Source: Heterobilharzia americana
Taxonomy: Eukaryota; Platyhelminthes; Trematoda; Strigeidida; Schistosomatidae
Assembly: GCA_944470555.2 (NCBI GenBank)
Contig: OX104128.1
Span: forward strand, 46,483,920 to 46,547,919
Direction: 5' to 3'
DNA: 64,000 nt
Under the pieces are notes generated by a model. The model saw only the letters and a list, made by a program, of their open reading frames with translations. It did no database searches and was not told where the DNA came from. Of this stretch, positions 1 to 11,545 are shown piece after piece (positions within the stretch are counted from its first letter, which is position 1; the number at the start of each line of letters is the position of its first letter). The position numbers were made by a program, and so were the translations under genes.

Positions 1-330
1 CCGTCTTGTCCAAGATTGAAAGTTAATGCATTAAAATCTCCCACCGTAACGACCTAGCCATATCCCATAGACACCACCCTGTACATTATTTGAAGCGGTT
101 GTCGGTTCTGTACCACACTTCTGGAAGGAGTTCTATGGACCCCGTAAGAGGTACTTGATATGAGCAACGGTAGGGCGGCTGCAGGTGGGATCTGACAGCC
201 CTAGATGTGGGGCTTCAGTGGCTCGTCTATTTTTGAGATGGTCACCCATAAAACTCACCACTCCTCCTCCTTCCTCGCGTTACCCACCCCTGCCCAACAG
301 ATGTACACCATCTCTACTGGCTTCGATCTC
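1..330 (-). pseudogene. Non-LTR retrotransposon endonuclease fragment
   Basis: Read on the minus strand, the sequence running into the window edge gives VTVGDFNAL in an open frame (about 9-51), the catalytic GDFN box of the apurinic-type endonuclease of CR1/jockey non-LTR elements. Just upstream (about 85-112) WYRTDNRFK resembles the YRPPN box of the same domain. Stops and frame changes separate the boxes, so this is a decayed copy whose RT half would lie left of the window. The assignment rests on two short motifs and their correct order and spacing. Confidence 0.5.
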
Positions 331-1059
331 AATAACGCAATGAGATGACTATGTTTCTGCCAGGACAAATCTTCGGAGCAAGGTAGAAACCGAGAGAATG
401 TGGCTCCCCGGTGTCGCCTCTAGGCCTAATCACGGTGTTACACACATGGAGATGCTTCTAACAATATGGGATGTATTAGTGGTGGAGGACTGTGGGGGTC
501 GTGTGCGTGATGAAAGTTGTTACTAGACGGCCAGTTCCACTAGAAGTGACCCAGTCACGTTTTTTCCCACAGTGAGAATTTCAGTGGTATCCACGTAAAC
601 ATCAGTAATGCGAGTGGAGGAAACTTGTAGTTTGTGAGGTCTCTAATCTAGTTTTTGAAGTTCGGCCCTTTATGCCCCTTCGCTGGCCTCAGAGGTCTTT
701 ATGTTCTTCCAGCTTTTAACCTCAGAGGTGGCGATTGTCCACATGAAGGTATTTTTTCTTGTAAACCGTAGCTTGGTTTGTTAGGGGAGCAGTGGGGCTG
801 CTGATGAGATCGGTCAAACTTCTGCTGTTCGTGTTTTTCTGGGCACCTGCGGGTAAGTACTCGTCATTACTTCAAGAGCTCTGGAAAAAGGGTTGGTGAC
901 GACTTAGAGGAGGAGTGACAAGTGCCTACGGAAGAATGAGTGGTGCTGGTAATATTGTGATGAAGAGGCGGGTCTCATTTAAGATAATAGGGGTGGCAAA
1001 TAAGTTGGTGGAGGGTTATGCCTTCAGTTACTACCAACGAGTGTTCATGGTAAGCCGTC
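331..1059. other. No gene seen; moderately GC-rich, probably old retroelement DNA
   Basis: No continuous reading frame or recognisable motif on either strand. It lies on the 5' side of the minus-strand endonuclease fragment and may be its leader or ORF1, but nothing in the sequence proves this. Confidence 0.3.
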
Positions 1060-1240
1060 TGCGCCAACGTACTAATCCAGCAGTCGTTTGAAGTAGTCAA
1101 CTGATGTAACCGTGGCCACTTCTTGCGGTAGGGCATTTCATTTGGCGCACAGCGTACTAGAGAAGACGTTTGATCTCAGTCTCTTCTCTCCCTATGGTGG
1201 GATATCGGAGTGGTGTCCCCGCAAGACCGTTGGTACTGGA
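1060..1240 (-). pseudogene. CR1/jockey-type RT C-terminal tail (fragment)
   Basis: One minus-strand frame reads RSNVFSSTLCAK, a stop, then NALPQEVATVTSVDFKRLL. This is the usual end of ORF2 in CR1-like elements, of the form RxxFFSxRVxxLWNxLPxxVVxAxSVxxFKxxLD, with the conserved Trp replaced by a stop. It resembles the tail at 18.6 kb more than the tail of the neighbouring element at 1.3-3.8 kb, so it is a separate, older fragment. Confidence 0.6.
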
Positions 1241-1316
1241 CCGATAATATTGGCCTATTTGGTCCACCCACCCAGAGAATGACCTCGTAGGCCACGCAAG
1301 CCTTTGTAAGCAATCG

Positions 1317-3780
1317 TTAGCCCAAAGCGTAGGTGGAACACGAGGTCTGTAATACATCTAGGGGTCCAAGTACGTCCTCACTAGACCAGGATGTATAGAA
1401 AGTGGCTAAATGTGACCCACTGTTTGTAAGTAGCCTACTAAGCAAACAGCCGAAAAGTGTTAACGAGCTCGCCGCCCCGGTTTCTTCTGGAAGCCTCTTC
1501 CAAATGCGTGAGGATTTATTGAGGAGGAAATTATCTCTCAACTGCATCGTACAACACTCAATTTCAACCAATACCTTGTGGTTGCGCGCATCGCATGTAG
1601 GCGATACAATTAGCTTGATTTGCGGACCATAAGGGTGCAAGTGCTGACGAAGTAACTTATAATAAAATATAAGGTTCAGTCTAAGTCTCCTCTTCCAGAG
1701 TGGTTCACAACCCAACATGTTACATCTGGATGTGTAGTCTAGATTACAGTCAGTTCCTAATGTTCTGAAGGTGAAGTAACGTTGTACCCCTTCAACTTTC
1801 AGTTTATCGTTTCTACGAAGGCCACTGAGAATAGACGGGCAATATTCTAAAAGTGGGCGAATGCACACTCTATAGAGAAGAATCCGTGATTCGGTGCCAT
1901 GGAAGTTACTAGTGATGCGTCCCAAGAGTTGACGTGACTTGGATCTGATACATGCTGTTTTTTCCAAAAATATCAAGTCTCTGGAATATCCGATGCCAAG
2001 ATCTAGCACAAAAGATAGTCTAGGTAGCTGTTTCCGCATACCTCAAGGGTCGGGTCATGGTTGTCGTTGCCTATGCTAAGCCAACCACATTTGCCACTAC
2101 TGAGTTCAAGGTGGGAATCGGCGCACCATGATGCACGTTTACCTAGTTCTTGTCTGGAAATATTCACAGTACTACTTAGTTCATGAGATTGACGAGTGTG
2201 CACAACCTTCAAGTCATCGGCATACGACGCATATAAACACACTGGTGATATAAACCATAAACCACAAAGGCCCAAAGACACTACCGTGTGTAACGCTGCT
2301 AGTTGTGTGTCTTGGTTCAGACTGCATGTTTACTTTCACGATTTGAGCACGACCACTGAAAAACGATTTTGTCCAGCTAAGTAAGGGGTCACAAATACCA
2401 ATTGATTGTAGCTTATCAAAGAGTACGTTATGAGACACCTTATCGAATGCCTTTTATGTATCAAAGTATAGAACAATGAAGATTTTATGTGACTCACGGT
2501 TACTAGTTATGAAGTTGAAGAAATCAAAGTGGCAAGTGACGCAGGACCTATTCTTTAGGAGGCCATGCCGAGACTTTGCGATTAGATTTTCTGTTAATAG
2601 GTTATCAGAGGCGCTGCTTTTAATTACTTTTCCCATAGTTCTAGAGAGGACTGGTGTCATTATTGGCGTTCGACTTGTCTCCGGACTTATAGCGAGGCGT
2701 TACGTAACTAGTTTCCCATTCAGTGGGGTATACGCCACTTTCCGTTGATAGGGTGAATATCTTAAGCAGGAACAGAGGCATGTCGTCACCGCTGTTCCTG
2801 ATAACAAATGAGTTTAGGTTGTCGATTACCATACCTCTCGGTAATTGCAAGTTCATGATGGCCTCTACGATACTTTTGACAATGAAATCCCCGTCGGCGC
2901 ACAAACCTGTAGTAAGCAGCGCAAAACAAGGTGCGGTTAAGAGTGCTAGGACCGAATTTTGCGAACGGTTTACTGAGTAGTTCACAAATTCCAAGGGGAT
3001 CGTTACAGACCATTCGGTTGTGTAATAAACAAGCTATGTTTCTGGATGCCTGCAAACATTTATTCAAAAGGGAGGTTAGACTATGTATCCTAGAACCACT
3101 TTCAAAAGCATTCACCTCTTCACTTATTGAGTCTTGTGCACTTAAGGCCTTAATTGCGCGATAAGTATCGTAGATTGATTGCAGCACCAGAAAGTCCTTA
3201 GACGAATTATATAGCTTAGATAATTTTAGCAATTTGTTCCGAAGAATTCCAGGGATGTATTGACCCTCATTCTTCTTCACCTTAGCTGCTCTCATGGGAA
3301 CAACGATATCTAGACATAGCATTATATTTCTATAGAAGGACGAAAGTGATTCTGTTAATGGGGCTGTCATGAAGTACCCATGCCATGGGCTGCAGCTAAG
3401 GAGCTCGATGAATACCTCGCATCCTATACCGTGATAGCTAAGGTGCGAGATATTTTCCGTAGGTTCCTTGTTTGCCTCACGAAGAGGGGAGGTTGGTAGG
3501 CAACAGAAAGCCATTCTATGGTCACCGTTAGCAAATTCACCACCAACGTACGTAGTGGCCGGGACGGTCACGGCAAAACACTTGATCCAGCGTACTGTCC
3601 CCACTTGTGGGCGAATGGACATATCGTTTCCATCCAGGAAATCTAAGACAGTAATTATTTCGTCATAGCGTTGTGGGCCACAACTGGCTTCCTAGTTAAC
3701 CTCAGGCAGGTTAAAGTCTACTGCAATTAGTTTGAAGTCAGCACTGATGGATGCAGCATGGGAAAATGACTGAGCAATAA
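1317..3780 (-). pseudogene. CR1/jockey-type non-LTR retrotransposon ORF2, decayed copy
   Basis: ORF2 polyprotein (endonuclease plus reverse transcriptase) read from right to left in several broken frames. Near 3690-3715 the minus strand gives AVDFNLPEVN, the endonuclease DFNLP box. 3622-2786 gives a roughly 270-residue EN-RT linker without starts or stops. 2994-2454 covers the first RT motifs. 2438-2260 carries VTHGSVFGPLWF, the (Q)GSVLGPLLF box. YADD, the catalytic Asp pair, lies at 2213-2224. 2039-1317 is the C-terminal domain with LLYRVCIRPLLEYCP, LKVEGVQRYFT and a terminal IWKRLPEE box. At least four frameshifts join these pieces, so it is non-functional. A sister copy of the same family lies head-to-head at 4570-5560. 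CR1 versus jockey clade is not resolved by eye. Confidence 0.85.
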
Positions 3781-4569
3781 GCTCATTAGCGAAAGTAGGT
3801 TGGCACTCAGCTTTGTTCCCTCAAACCGTCAACACTTTAATGAAGCCTACGCCACTATAATTTGGCTGAAACTCGTGGCCTCACCTGCCTAATCCTTAGG
3901 CAGTCGGAGCCACCTAGCTTACGCTTCCAAATCCTGTCCTTCATTTACGGCGAAGTTTACTACCACACACTTCGCAAAACTCTGAAATCGACTACTCCAC
4001 ACTGTCCGAGACAGCTCGACCGCTGAACTTTTTAAGAGCCAGCCAAGCATCTTCCTTTCTGGAGGCAATAACATCCTACTTCTTGACATGAACCCCGAGT
4101 GGTAATGGTCTTTTGGGATTATCGGACCGGTGAATGTACTTTTTTTAGGAGTTGCAATTGCCTAAAGATCACCACCACTGAAAGGATGTCACCGATTTCG
4201 CTTCTGTTCACGATCATTGTCAACCAGCACTGCATGCAGCGATGATTTACGCGCTCCCATAGACCCAGCACAATTATGATTCTCCACTCAGTAATTCATA
4301 TTGCTTAGCCGGCACCTTTAAGTCCGTAGTTCTTACTGGCTGCAATACTTCCGAAAGGCGGTGCATGTTCGGGAGAGGATTAAAGACATCATGATGGGTT
4401 GTTAAGTATCACCTGTCTAGTTTAGTTTTCCCAACCCACCAGCCTTGCCTTAGCCATCATTTCATAACGTTCCCCACAAAGATTGAATTTACTTTTTAAC
4501 ACAAACCCGCTCCACCTTACGCTGACCAACCAATTACGGCGTTATTAAACATTAGATTAACAGATGAAA
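3781..4569. other. Region between two head-to-head retrotransposon copies
   Basis: Lies upstream of the endonuclease box of the minus-strand copy and upstream of the RT of the plus-strand copy. It may hold the N-terminal endonuclease of the minus copy, but no motif is clear. Confidence 0.3.
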
Positions 4570-5560
4570 ATTGGGTTGATATTCGTGACCCTTCACTTCG
4601 CTGGCCAAAATCATCTCTCAGTGATTTTAGTCAAATCGGTAAGGTAAATTCCATGCAGTCTAAGCCTAGGCTGATGGCTGGTGGAGTAATACAGGGTGGT
4701 GTCTTTGGGCCTTTGCTGTTCGCAACTCATATTAAAATAGTGTGTGCGAGCGTTTCACTGCAGGGGAAACATTTCTATACGCTGATGATCATAAGGTTGT
4801 ATACTCATGTCACACTTATGAACTAGGCAGTGCGCTGACTGCTTCCAAGCATGAATTAGGTGAAGATGCCAAATGGTGCTACGAGCCACATCTCAGGTTC
4901 AACATTGATGAATGTGGTTGGCTTAGCATAGGTAGCGATAACCTAGAAGTGTCTCCCGAAGTATGTGGGAAAGAACCACCTAGAAGTTCTTCAGTTCTAG
5001 ATCTTGCTCTTAGATATTCCAGTGACTTAACATTCTCCGAACATACGGCTTGTATCACGTCGAAGTCACGTAGACTCCTTGGATGCATCGTCTGTAAATT
5101 TTATGGCACTGAATCAAGGGTCCTACTCCACGGAGTGAGCATCCATCCAATCTTAGAATACCGCCGCTTATTCTAATTGGCCTTCGAATAAGCGATAAAG
5201 GAAAAATTGAAGGAGTGCAATGCTACTTCACACTGATAACACCAGGGGCTGATTGCAGCCTAGACTACATCTCGAAATGCAACATGCTAGGACTGGAACC
5301 TCTCTGGAAGAGGCAACTTAGAGTGAATTTCGTATTATATTATAGATTACTTCGTAAGCAAATGCACCCATGTGGCCCGAAAATTAAGATAGTTGTAACA
5401 CATACTCCCTATTTGTGTAGCTACAACCTGTTAGCTGCAAATGAGTGTTGCAAACCGCATTGCAAAGAAATTTCACTTTCGATAAGTTTTCTGACATCTA
5501 GAATAGACTTCTCGAGGAGATACGTAATGCAGGTTCATTGTCTTTCGTTCATCACCTAAT
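4570..5560 (+). pseudogene. 5'-truncated copy of the same CR1/jockey-type element (RT end)
   Basis: Plus-strand frames give GGVIQGGVFGPLLF (about 4680-4725), LYADD (about 4775-4789), TACITSKSRRLLG, then ILEYRRLF, a stop, GVQCYFTLITPGADCSLDY and MLGLEPLWKRQLRVNF. Each block has a clear counterpart in the minus-strand copy at 1.3-3.8 kb (for example TACIRSKSRQLLG and MLGCEPLWKRRLRLNL), so they belong to one family. The catalytic YADD is kept, but the frame is broken near 5177-5214 and the endonuclease and early RT are missing. It ends in ordinary non-coding sequence near 5560. Confidence 0.82.
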
Positions 5561-7134
5561 AAGTTTCTCACGGATGATGATTCTATCACTCGCTTAGGCA
5601 ATATCTGTACATTCTGGGTTAATGGAAACGCACTAGGACCTCTAAACGTGTTAATTAAAGCAATCATAAACCTCAAGTACCTTTCACCTCGATGGACTCA
5701 CAGAGAGCATTTGAATACTAGTTTATCTGTTTGGATCATGCAGCACAAATACATAGTCAGTGTTCCCTTTAACTTTGCAAACGAAAACTGCCTACCTAAT
5801 AGCTCTCGCGAACCTCATGTGAGGGGAGCAGAAGAGTTGTTCTTATATGCATAAATTAAAGCTAACATATAGTTCGAGTGGCTCTAAAAAGACGAGAACT
5901 TCTCTCAGTTTGTTTCGAGCGGTATTCTGCTGTCCAGTTTCTCCTTGCACTTTCTTTTCACTTCCCTTTTCAACCTGACGAGAAAATCCTAGGCATTGAT
6001 TTAGTCGGAAAGTATCAACTGACTAAAAATCCTACTTCTTACGTGATATTGGAAACTGATGTAAGAAGTGACCAGCTGGCTTTTCCCTGATTTCCTGTTT
6101 CTTGAACGGTTTCGTAATCAACTCGTAAATTTCCTGCATACTTATTCTGCTGGGACGATTCATTATATGAATATGCAGCACTTATATCTTCTGGTAATTA
6201 TGGGTGGGGATTGAGATAACCTTCCGTGAAGACATGCAATTTACATAGAAACTTATTCGTGCTGTGAAAATGGTGTGTGCTTGTATAATCAGGAATAAGT
6301 ATAATAATAATTATCATTGACTCACCCTCCCACCAGTAGCTTCAGATGCCACCACATACGAAAGCCCATGAACATTTACTGACCTCCGATTTCTGGTCCG
6401 TCACAAGTGCACCGGAAATAGCTAAATCCGAGCGATCACTTTACCTGACGGCAACGCATCCATAACAATGCTATGCATCAGATTTCTCCAGTACTTTGTC
6501 ACGCATGAATCCATCTAATGGAAGTCAATAAACAGCCAATGTACCTCCTGGACAATGCTGCACACTGCATTGTGAAACTCATGACGTTTTACATGTGTAA
6601 AATCCACCACTGTTGAACGATGATCCTTTCAGTCTTCAATTACCTCCTCCACAACGGATGTTTTCTGTGTTTTCATTCTGAAAGATAACACTGGAAGAGT
6701 GAGAAGCGCCTGAACTTGAATATTCTCCTGGATTAAATGATTGTGTGGATACATAGTCATCCTCGAAATCATTGAAGCAAGGTATTCTTGGCCAATAAAG
6801 CTGCGAACGTTTAGCTGACGAATTATTGGGTTTCGTAGACAGGTCAATTATGCTGACTACTCATAACACCGAATATTACGCAGATCTGTAACGCTTTAGT
6901 GCTGAAAGAGAACTGTGAGTAGGAATGACGTACACTCGGAACGATATGCATGTACCTCAAAGCAACATTTTACTTCTCGCTCCATGGCAGAGTTTAGTGT
7001 TCCCCCCTACTGTGCGATTCAATACCGCCCAGATCTTTTAGGCGCCCTCGCAATCAGTGCCTGTAAGCCGACTTCTATCATGTTAACTTCACAGCCCGAG
7101 AATAAGATACTTGTCTATTTAATATTGACAAGAT
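5561..7134. other. No recognisable gene
   Basis: Only short open frames (for example 70 residues at 5878-6090 and 114 residues at 6915-7259, the latter overlapping PLE terminal sequence). None shows a known motif. Confidence 0.4.
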
Positions 7135-7440
7135 ATGCCCACTTATTCATGAATATGAACAAGACACGTATCAGCAAGGAAATATTTCTTTTCAATGGCT
7201 TCATTATAAAGCTGTACAGTTGTATTTATACCTGGAAAAATGGCAGGTGGTTCCACTAAAAATTTGCCCAATCGATACCTAAAATATGTAACATATGTGG
7301 TGGTGTCATCTGTTTAAGTGGAAGAAATAGAAAGTGGATCAATGAATAAGGAACAAACTGATATAAGTGGTGAGATAATAGACTCGCGCTGTCAGAGACT
7401 TGTAAAACAGCGACAGTGAATGGACTCAGTGGATTTCTTC
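7135..7440 (-). repeat. PLE terminal (pLTR-like) sequence, inverted left copy
   Basis: The reverse complement of 7260-7440 matches the plus strand at about 9730-9860 (shared blocks TCTATTATCTCACCACTT and CAGTTTGTTCCTTATTCA). The reverse complement of 7150-7290 matches the plus strand at about 13555-13690 (shared TTTTTAGTGGAACCAC and ATACAACTGTACAG). The PLE body at 7.56-9.57 kb is thus flanked by oppositely oriented copies of one non-coding sequence, as is often seen for Penelope-like elements with pLTRs. Copies are clearly diverged. Confidence 0.65.
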
Positions 7441-7564
7441 GTTGTCTGTCAAACTTTCCCAAGCGAATACCAAGATCGGCATGCTGAACAGTTTTTATTG
7501 CGACACATGAATACGCAGAACTTTTCAAGAAAGCTTTGCATTGTGAACGTATTTATCCTAATGG

Positions 7565-9570
7565 TTGTACGTTGATCTGATTGACAGCGTCCGTGTACGC
7601 CTTCCTGAACTCGGAAGAAAAATTTCTCGGCGAGATAACTGTATTTTCCCGCTAAAAGGTGAAGAACGGGACTCATTAGAATTTTATGTATCAAAGGTGA
7701 TAAAGAAGAGATGCGAAGATGTGAGGATTAAACTACTGAAAAGTTTCAAACCTCTGAGTCACCTGGCAATTTCTCAGATGCACCAGAGGTATACGTGTTT
7801 GACCACTCCAGTATAACGCCATCAAATATTCGGATTTAAATTTTCTCTTTGGGGATCAAGGTTTTGTTATGCCTCATCTGATACCAATGAACTTGATGCA
7901 AAAGTGCAATTTGAAAATCTTATCAACCAGACTAGAAACTTAATCCCAACGTTCACCGGAAGATTCGAACGTTCTAAATCCACATTACTGCATTGTTGCT
8001 AACGCTATTTGAAGACACCATGTCCACAACGGGCTATGGCATCCAAAGTGCGCAAGACACGATAGAAAGAGCTACCCAACAATAAGGATATTTTACTTGT
8101 AAGCCCACACAAAGGGTCTTGTTTCGTGACTTAGGACCTGTCTCATTATGTTGACAAACTATGCTTAATTCACAGCGATGATAATAAATTTCTAAAACCC
8201 GGAGATCAGAGGGATAGAACAGAAGGTTTAGGAAATCAAATATCGAGAAGCTTAAGAAAACTGGAAGAAGAAGCTTTGTTACGCTGATACGTATGAGGAG
8301 CTTAGAACATCCTGCTCAAAAATACCCGGCTTATATGGTCAGCCGAGGGTGCCCAGTATTCATCCAGTATCGGATGTGGTTAATTCACCTAATCGCTCTT
8401 TGGCGAAGTGGCTTGCTTAAGTTTTTGAACCGGTGAGATCTAATCTGTACAAATACAGTCCCTTCGATACATTTGGTTTTGCTGGATGTATCGAAAAAAC
8501 CAATGTAACGGGTGAGCGTGCAATATTGCTTGAGGTTTGTTCTCTGATTACCAGTGTCCAACTTGCTGAAACCGTTTGGTACTTATGTGACTACATTGGT
8601 TCTAATAATGTTAGCGCTAAATTAACTACAAGCCACCCAAAAGAACTGATATTAATAAGTACGTTTAATGTACAGTTTAGATTCCATGATATAATTTATA
8701 ACCATACGAAAGAAGTCGCAATGGGGTCCCCTCTAGGCTCTGCCCTAGCCGCAACCTTGAGGGAAGGGATGATGGCTTGATCCATAGGTCAGTTTATCGA
8801 AAACCGATCTAGACCGGCTGGTTCACTAACTTTAATAGTTGAATACCTTTTAGTTGCCAAAGGAATCTCAGTCACTCACTGTGTTCCAGAATTTATAAAA
8901 TACGTTCAGAAGACACGGTGGATGTCGAGGTCGAAACCTTTAACACAGTACTATCTAATAACAGACGTCCCAAAAGATTTATTGACAAGGATCTGAGGAA
9001 ATGGATCACTTCCCAGCCCATTACAGTCCCTAAGAAAACCTTAGCCATGGATTCAGAACTCAGAGGGGACACCACAGCCGGAGTGCTAAAACATCGTCTA
9101 TCTAGGTGTATCAGTAGTAGCCTCTCTGCTGCCAGGCCGAGATCGGTGTTCTCCAGTCGTCGTCCGATTCGTCGATGCATGAAGGATAGGCTTCCACTTA
9201 TATCCACATCTACGTGTATCTACAAGTTCACATGCTTCTGTGCAGCTGACTTTATTCGGCTTTGTAAGCGGGCTCTCCGAAAACGTGTAGCTGAACCATG
9301 ACCAGTTTGGCTCATCAAAGGCGAGCTTACAAAGACGACTTTATCCATATGTGAACACCGTGTTGAATTAGGTCACCCAGCACCTCGAGATTCACCCTTT
9401 GAAGTGATTTACAGAGTTAACTTGAACTACTCCAAAGGTTTACATTTCCACAGTTTATGCGTTACTGAATCATTAAATATAGATGAACAAAAACCGAGAC
9501 TTTGCACCCAAAACCGCCTTGTGAAACCACTTTCCCTATCTTGGCCCTTAAAATACATTTTGGTTATTTC
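7565..9570 (+). pseudogene. Penelope-like element: RT plus GIY-YIG endonuclease, degenerate
   Basis: A PLE protein (reverse transcriptase fused to a C-terminal GIY-YIG nuclease) can be followed across broken frames. NNKDILLVSPHKGS is at about 8080-8120. IPGLYGQPRV, then VVNSPNRSLAKWL, lie at about 8320-8420 and match the PLE GLYGLPKVHK and NSPxxKLAKWL boxes. LLEVCSLITSVQL at about 8526-8565 is RT motif A. VAMGSPLGSALA is at about 8717-8752. LIHRSVYRKPI with NFNS lies at about 8778-8840. STCIYKFTCFCAADFI with KRALRKRVAEP at about 9208-9300, then LGHPAPRDSPFEVIYRVN and KPRLCTQNRLVKPL to about 9540, form the nuclease end. Lesions: motif A has Glu (about 8532) where the catalytic Asp belongs, the motif C region (YxDD) is deleted at about 8770-8780, DYIG reads DFIR, and stops and frameshifts are frequent. 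It is dead but nearly full length. Confidence 0.85.
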
Positions 9571-9639
9571 GCCAATTTCACTTCACTTTGGCATGCTTCT
9601 CTTTTATTACCATCGCTGTCGCCGATTTTCACTTCACTG

Positions 9640-9959
9640 ACAACATTCGACTGGTATTTTACCACTTAATATAAGTTCATTCCTTATTTATTGGCCTATT
9701 TGGAAAGTTTCAGCAAAATTATCACCGTTTTACAGTTTCTTGACAGCACGAATCTATTATCTCACCACTTGTTATCAGTTTGTTCCTTATTCAGTGATCC
9801 ATTTTCTATTTCTTCAACTTGAACAAATGCCACCGACTACACGTATTAAATATTTTGGTAACAACAATAATAATATTTGCTTCTAAATGTACGGGCACAC
9901 GCCATTTTTACAGGTATGAATAAGTTTTATACATATATATATACATTGCATGTACCTTC
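9640..9959 (+). repeat. PLE terminal (pLTR-like) sequence, right copy
   Basis: Follows the PLE nuclease end directly and is repeated in inverted orientation at 7135-7440. Within it, two imperfect copies about 99 bp apart share the pattern ACCACTTxxTATxAGTTxxTTCCTTAT (near 9670 and 9770), so the unit has an internal tandem structure. It ends with a short TATATATATA stretch before 9950. Confidence 0.55.
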
Positions 9960-10200
9960 ATGGAAGGCACCCTCGATCCCTGCCCCTTGTCACTAGAAGA
10001 TATAAGTGCTGCATGTGCATATAATGGAACATCCCAACAGAATAAGTATGCAGAAATTTACAAAATGGACAAGTGGAAGTATTTTGTCTTGGCATTAGCA
10101 AACAAACCAGGTTTGTACCCGGACACTACAGGTATTACCTGGAGAAAAATAGAGCTTGGAGCTAATACTTACATTGTAACAGTTTGTACTTTTTGCTTGA
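9960..10200 (+). other. Orphan open frame ending at a splice-donor-like site
   Basis: An 80-codon open frame starts with ATG at 9960 and runs to CTTGAG|GTAAGG at 10200/10201, a good donor sequence. Reading on gives a stop at once. The deduced peptide begins MEGTLDPCPLSLEDISAAC and contains YKMDKWKYFVLALANKPGLY. I do not recognise it. It could be a first coding exon of an unknown gene or part of the adjacent mobile DNA. The splice phase would be 1. Confidence 0.22.
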
Positions 10201-10935
10201 GGTAAGGATGAAATGTTTATGAATTGTTTACATATTGTACTTCATTGATGATTCCAGGACTGTATAATTCATCCATGCTAATACCATTCCACAACAAAGA
10301 TTCATAATCTTGGTGAATATTATGACCGAAAGTCAAATGTCTTCACTTTCCTAGCTCCAGCATCCAGAAGCAATAGACTTATTTGAGTGCACCAAATTGT
10401 CTTCCAGGACATCTTGTCCGCCGTTCTCACGGGTCGTGACAGCCTTGCAGTTGGCAAGTGTTGGACTTCGCTGGCCACTTTTATAATGAGTAAATCCTAG
10501 ATTTTGATAATTATGAAGTTGTAGTCCAGTGAACATTTTTATTCCTGCTTGTTGTAGTTAGGTATTCTGAACGTGGTAAAGCTGGTTACCCTCTATGAAG
10601 AATAGTTTTAGCCAGGGTCTGTTCTTTAAGTAATTAATTCTCGATGGCAACAATGCCAACGCTGAGAACTGAATTATTTTTCTACAGCGAGAAAAAACAG
10701 ACAAAGTGGCAGGTGGATGAAGCGAGATTTCCAACAAGGAGAGCGTTTTCTATGTTCATGTTTCTCCCTACTTAACTTCCCTTGCCACAGCATTCATTGT
10801 TTGTCCTTTTTCTAGAGAGTATTTAGGAATATAGATTTCCTGCTGTCATGTAGTGTAGAATTTCGGTTTTTGATTACTGTGCTGGGTGGAGCAGAATGTG
10901 CCGTTAGTTTGAGGTGGTAACTTACGGAAGTCTCC
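10201..10935. other. No recognisable gene
   Basis: Short frames only, the longest being 61 codons on the minus strand at 10351-10536. No motif or known repeat was recognised. Confidence 0.4.
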
Positions 10936-11545
10936 TCAAGGCTTCGTATGAAAGGTCAGTGTAGGTGTGGTGGCTGTCTCATTGCACATTAAGGAGGCCG
11001 AGTATACGAAGTTGCGTGAAGGAGGCCGTCGGTGTATTCGATAAGCCGAAAAGGTCACCAGATGATAAGAAGTCAGCCAGTAACCGACCGAATTCAGAGG
11101 TTGGTTTGGAGGCCTCCACGTTGCTGGAAAACTGTTCCATAACCGAGAGAATTTGACGGTGAAGAAGTTTACGCGCAAGCAGGACTTGAACGACTTCATT
11201 TTCATGCCATGGGCGTGGTTGTGCAGATCGTACCAACTGTTGTGTTCGAACTGAAACTGACCACTGGCTGTAAACGTGTGTTTATGTAACACATTAAAGA
11301 ATTGTGTCAGGTCAATTTTGAGTTGTCCTATCCAAAGCGTTCCTAGACTTAGTGTTCTACGTCTGGAGCTGTAGTCTTGTTTGCAGTCGTGTCCTAACAA
11401 TCTAGCTGTGAAATATCTTTGGGCACCCTCTATTTTATGTTTGCCTATTATGCGGATAGCACTCACTATAAATGGACAGTATTCTAATAGTGGACGTACT
11501 CAAGTTTCATAGAGCAGTAACTTGACTTCTTTTTAGTGGAAGTTA
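10936..11545 (-). pseudogene. CR1-type RT C-terminal domain
   Basis: Minus-strand frames read LLLYET then VRPLLEYCPFIVSA (about 11525-11460), KIEGAQRYFTARLLGHDCKQDY (about 11445-11380) and NFFTVKFSRLWNSFPATW (about 11165-11110). This order and wording match the C-terminus of the CR1/jockey ORF2 copies at 1.3 and 5.2 kb. No RT catalytic box precedes it. The next sequence upstream belongs to an ORF1, suggesting that the EN and RT core was deleted. Confidence 0.75.

Noticed and set aside
785..812. Hammerhead motif at CTGATGAGATCGGTCAAAC
   Set aside because: No stem II loop is possible, the G of GAAA is missing, and no stem I partner is found nearby. Chance match.
8893..9207. 104-codon minus-strand frame
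   Set aside because: Antisense shadow of the PLE coding region.
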